Of a stretch of 64,000 nucleotides of DNA, positions 61,965 through 64,000 are shown piece after piece. The notes under the pieces are model-generated. The model ran no database searches, was not told the origin of the DNA, and worked only from the letters and a program-made list of their open reading frames with translations. The position numbers were made by a program, and so were the translations under genes. The stretch is from CAVQCT01 sp964520865 (GTDB taxonomy: Bacteria > Zixibacteria > MSB-5A5 > GN15 > FEB-12), in NCBI GenBank assembly GCA_964520865.1, contig CAZFOY010000005.1, positions 31,925 to 95,924 on the forward strand, read 5' to 3'. Position 1 is the stretch's first letter. Every line of letters starts with the position of its first letter.

Positions 61965-63137
61965 CTAAAAAAGCGGGACTATCTCAGTCTGAAGAGGCAG
62001 GGTGGTAATCTCCGCGCCGTTGTGGTCGATGAGGACGTTGATCTCGGTGCGGAATCCGCAGTCGTGCATGTAAATGCCCGGTTCGATCGAGAACAGGTGT
62101 CCGCGCTGAAGTTTTCTTCGGTCCTCGGTTTCAAGGTTGTCGATATTCGGTCCGGTCCCGTGGGTGAGGTTCGTGATCGAATGCCCCGTGCGGTGAGTGA
62201 AGTTCTCGCCGAAACCGGCGTCGGCAACGACCTTGCGGCAGGCGTCATCGACCTGGCTGCCGAAGACCGGCTGGCTGTCGATATGGGTCTGGACGTATTT
62301 TACCGCTTCGTCGCGAGCTTTGACAATGATTGCGAACAAGTCGCGGTATTTGTTGGAGATTTCTTCTTTCGGACCGGCATAACACATCCAGGTGATATCA
62401 CCGTAGACGCCGTCGCGATGCTTCAATTTTCCCCAGAGATCAATCAAGATAAGATGCCCCATCTTGATCTCGGCGGCTGACTCCCGGGTCGGTTCATAGT
62501 GCGGATTACCCGCGTTGCCGTCCACGCCGCAGATGGGTGAGCTATCGGTTTCCATATCGTATTCGGTGAATTGCTCGATGATATACTGGGCGACATCGTA
62601 CTCGGTGATGGATTTCCCGTCCTGGAGCGACTTGCGGATGAATTCCATCGCCTTGTCTTTGATTTCAATGACGTTGTTGGCGGCGATTCGATGAGTGGCC
62701 ATCTGTTCGGCTGAGAGTCTCGCCTGGAAGTTCGCGACCAGATCGGCCGATGATACGATCTCTTTGTCGAGTCCGCGCACCAGCTCAACCGTCCCGGCAT
62801 CGACCAGGCCGATATACGGAAGTCGCCCTTTCGGAGAATACTCCATTGCGATCTTCTTCGCTCCGGCGAGCACCTTCTCCAGTTCGCTTTCCAACAACTT
62901 ATAGCTGGAGTAGGTGATCAGCCTGCCGGGAAGACCCTGAAACTTCGCCTTCTCGATCGCATGCACGATCCCGATCGGCTCACCCTGCGCCGGAATGAAG
63001 TAGAATGATCGTCGCGTGACTATTCCTTCGAGACGAAGCAGTTCAACGGCGATGTCATTTCTGCCGTGAAAATCGGCCAGCAACCAGCCGTCGATTTCAT
63101 GTTCGTTCAGATAGGCCTGCATCTTCTCAATATTCAT
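61965..63137 (-). CDS. M24 family Xaa-Pro aminopeptidase-like protein
   Basis: A 390-residue protein with an N-terminal creatinase-like domain and a C-terminal pita-bread metal domain. Metal ligands fit the family: two aspartates (L-I-L-I-D-L-W and V-Y-G-D-I-T-W), H-R-T-G-H-S-I-T, F-S-I-E-P-G-I-Y and F-R-T-E-I-N-V-L. It probably cleaves an N-terminal residue ahead of proline. The C-terminal H-x-x-G-H is normal. It is transcribed with the Nudix gene. Confidence 0.88.
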   Translation of the reverse strand: MNIEKMQAYLNEHEIDGWLLADFHGRNDIAVELLRLEGIVTRRSFYFIPAQGEPIGIVHAIEKAKFQGLPGRLITYSSYKLLESELEKVLAGAKKIAMEYSPKGRLPYIGLVDAGTVELVRGLDKEIVSSADLVANFQARLSAEQMATHRIAANNVIEIKDKAMEFIRKSLQDGKSITEYDVAQYIIEQFTEYDMETDSSPICGVDGNAGNPHYEPTRESAAEIKMGHLILIDLWGKLKHRDGVYGDITWMCYAGPKEEISNKYRDLFAIIVKARDEAVKYVQTHIDSQPVFGSQVDDACRKVVADAGFGENFTHRTGHSITNLTHGTGPNIDNLETEDRRKLQRGHLFSIEPGIYMHDCGFRTEINVLIDHNGAEITTLPLQTEIVPLF

Positions 63138-63279
63138 AGCGATCTCTTTTCCTGTAGCAAGGTTGGTGCAATTACGGCAATCTAAACTTCGGGAAGACCG
63201 TTGTCATCTGTAATCTTCAATCTTGCCACTATGTTCCCTGCCTGCGCGAGGTGCGGTCGGCAGATGGGTGAAAGAAGGC

Positions 63280-64000
63280 TCACTGAAAGTAGGATCGGAG
63301 AATGCTGGAGAGAGAATAGATCTTTCTCGGGTCGCCGACTTCGGCCATAAACTCCGTGACCGCCCGCTGCAGATAGCGGCTTCGGGAGACCCGTCGGGCG
63401 ACAAAATCATTCAGCCAGGCTTTCCCCAGCCATCTTTCCGCCATAATGTAGCCGTCGTACCGAGGCGCAAGGGTCTTCAGAATACGGTCACCGTACCCCG
63501 TCAGCGGATCGATAGCCCCGGAGCGAAGGGATTCAGTGATAACATCGATAGCGATTTCTGCCGTTTCCATCGCTTTTCCGATCCCTTCGCCGGTAAACGG
63601 GAAAGTCGTTCCAACCGTCTCACCGATTCCGAGAATCCGCCCGCGCGAAAAGGAAGTAACGCCGTCGAGAGCGCATCTGATCGAGGCGCCGGTGACGTGT
63701 GCGACCTGTTTTCCCCGACGCATCAACTCTATCGCCGGAGGAAACGTTGTCAGAAATCTATCCAGCTGCCGCTTGAGATGATGATGTCCGTCCTCGGTTT
63801 TGGCATAAGTTACGCCACAACCGACGTTGTACGTATTCTCACCAACCGGAATGATCCACCCGTAACCGGGAAGCATCTCGCGATCATAGGAGAGCACGAC
63901 AACATTACTGCCTGATTCTGATTCAACGTAGGTCCGGATAGCAACCGCGCTCGGCTTCACCTGCTTCGCAATCCCCGCTCTTTGCGCAAGATCGTTGACA
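63280..64000 (-). CDS. geranylgeranyl-reductase-family FAD oxidoreductase, C-terminal part
   Basis: The last 239 codons of a leftward gene; the start lies beyond the window edge. A-V-A-I-R-T-Y-V-E-S, G-Y-G-W-I-I-P-V-G-E-N-T-Y-N-V-G-C-G, and I-L-G-I-G-E-T-V-G-T-T-F-P-F-T-G-E-G-I-G-type FAD/flavin loop with E-T-A-E-I-A match the geranylgeranyl reductase/digeranylgeranyl-glycerophospholipid reductase family. These enzymes saturate isoprenoid chains. The N-terminal FAD-binding GxGxxG is not visible here. There is no gene between it and the M24 start. Confidence 0.8.
   Translation of the reverse strand, partial: VNDLAQRAGIAKQVKPSAVAIRTYVESESGSNVVVLSYDREMLPGYGWIIPVGENTYNVGCGVTYAKTEDGHHHLKRQLDRFLTTFPPAIELMRRGKQVAHVTGASIRCALDGVTSFSRGRILGIGETVGTTFPFTGEGIGKAMETAEIAIDVITESLRSGAIDPLTGYGDRILKTLAPRYDGYIMAERWLGKAWLNDFVARRVSRSRYLQRAVTEFMAEVGDPRKIYSLSSILRSYFQ

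Overview
The window looks like chromosome from a Gram-negative bacterium of the FCB/Zixibacteria-like sphere. The evidence is indirect: two large TonB-dependent receptors with carboxypeptidase-regulatory-like N-terminal domains, a HmuY-type lipoprotein, a secreted multidomain protein ending in a dockerin-like module of the D-N-x-D-G/MVDFMFDDGPAP type, and housekeeping genes (DivIVA, Rex, two-subunit-free RNase P protein, long IleS) in an order not matching any model organism. Base composition is moderately GC-rich and even. I see no rRNA, tRNA, CRISPR array, insertion sequence or prophage.

Layout. 0-1 kb: the rpmH-rnpA-yidD-yidC cluster, leftward, with tight overlaps, divergent from greA. 1.6-6.1 kb: a TPP riboswitch followed by a TonB-dependent receptor and a sodium:solute symporter, read as a thiamine or thiamine-precursor uptake operon. 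6.2-13.3 kb: accessory metabolism (DoxX, an SDR, galT, arsM behind a perfect palindrome, a tryptophan-rich lipoprotein, an interrupted isoprenylcysteine methyltransferase-like gene, a TPR protein, a DUF899 protein). 13.5-21.7 kb: rex with its own operator, alr, a rubrerythrin-like protein, yggS, divIVA, purine nucleoside phosphorylase, a serine hydrolase and an IscU-like scaffold. 21.7-32.3 kb: GNAT, adenosine-specific kinase family, a secreted protein, a HEAT-repeat/cyclophilin fusion, a hmuY-hmuR haem-uptake pair, a divergent ketol-acid reductoisomerase-like protein, nadC and birA.

32.3-32.5 kb holds a gene-free stretch that folds into one long nested structure and is my best candidate for an unrecognised structured RNA. 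32.7-37.8 kb: ECF S-component, methyltransferase, uvrA and mutM. 37.8-41.9 kb: the 1348-residue secreted protein. 42.3-47.3 kb: a MalK-type ATPase, recF, dnaN and dnaA, with an origin of replication between dnaN and dnaA that shows a DnaA box plus a DnaA-trio-like run. 47.8-51.9 kb: ileS, a DksA-type zinc-finger gene and lspA as one operon. 52-58.2 kb: a beta-barrel protein, a set of palindromic stem-loops, pepF, a small membrane protein, an Eis-like acetyltransferase and an MFS transporter. 58.2-61.4 kb: a compact leftward arsenic-type operon arsR-permease-thioredoxin-arsF-arsG with an operator over its promoter. 61.4-64 kb: Nudix hydrolase, M24 peptidase and a geranylgeranyl-reductase-family flavoprotein cut by the window end.

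Working together: the TPP-controlled receptor/symporter, the hmuY/hmuR pair and the orphan ECF S-component point to dependence on imported cofactors. ArsM plus the arsR operon suggest both methylation and efflux routes for arsenicals. All functional calls come from reading motifs by eye; no database search was made.
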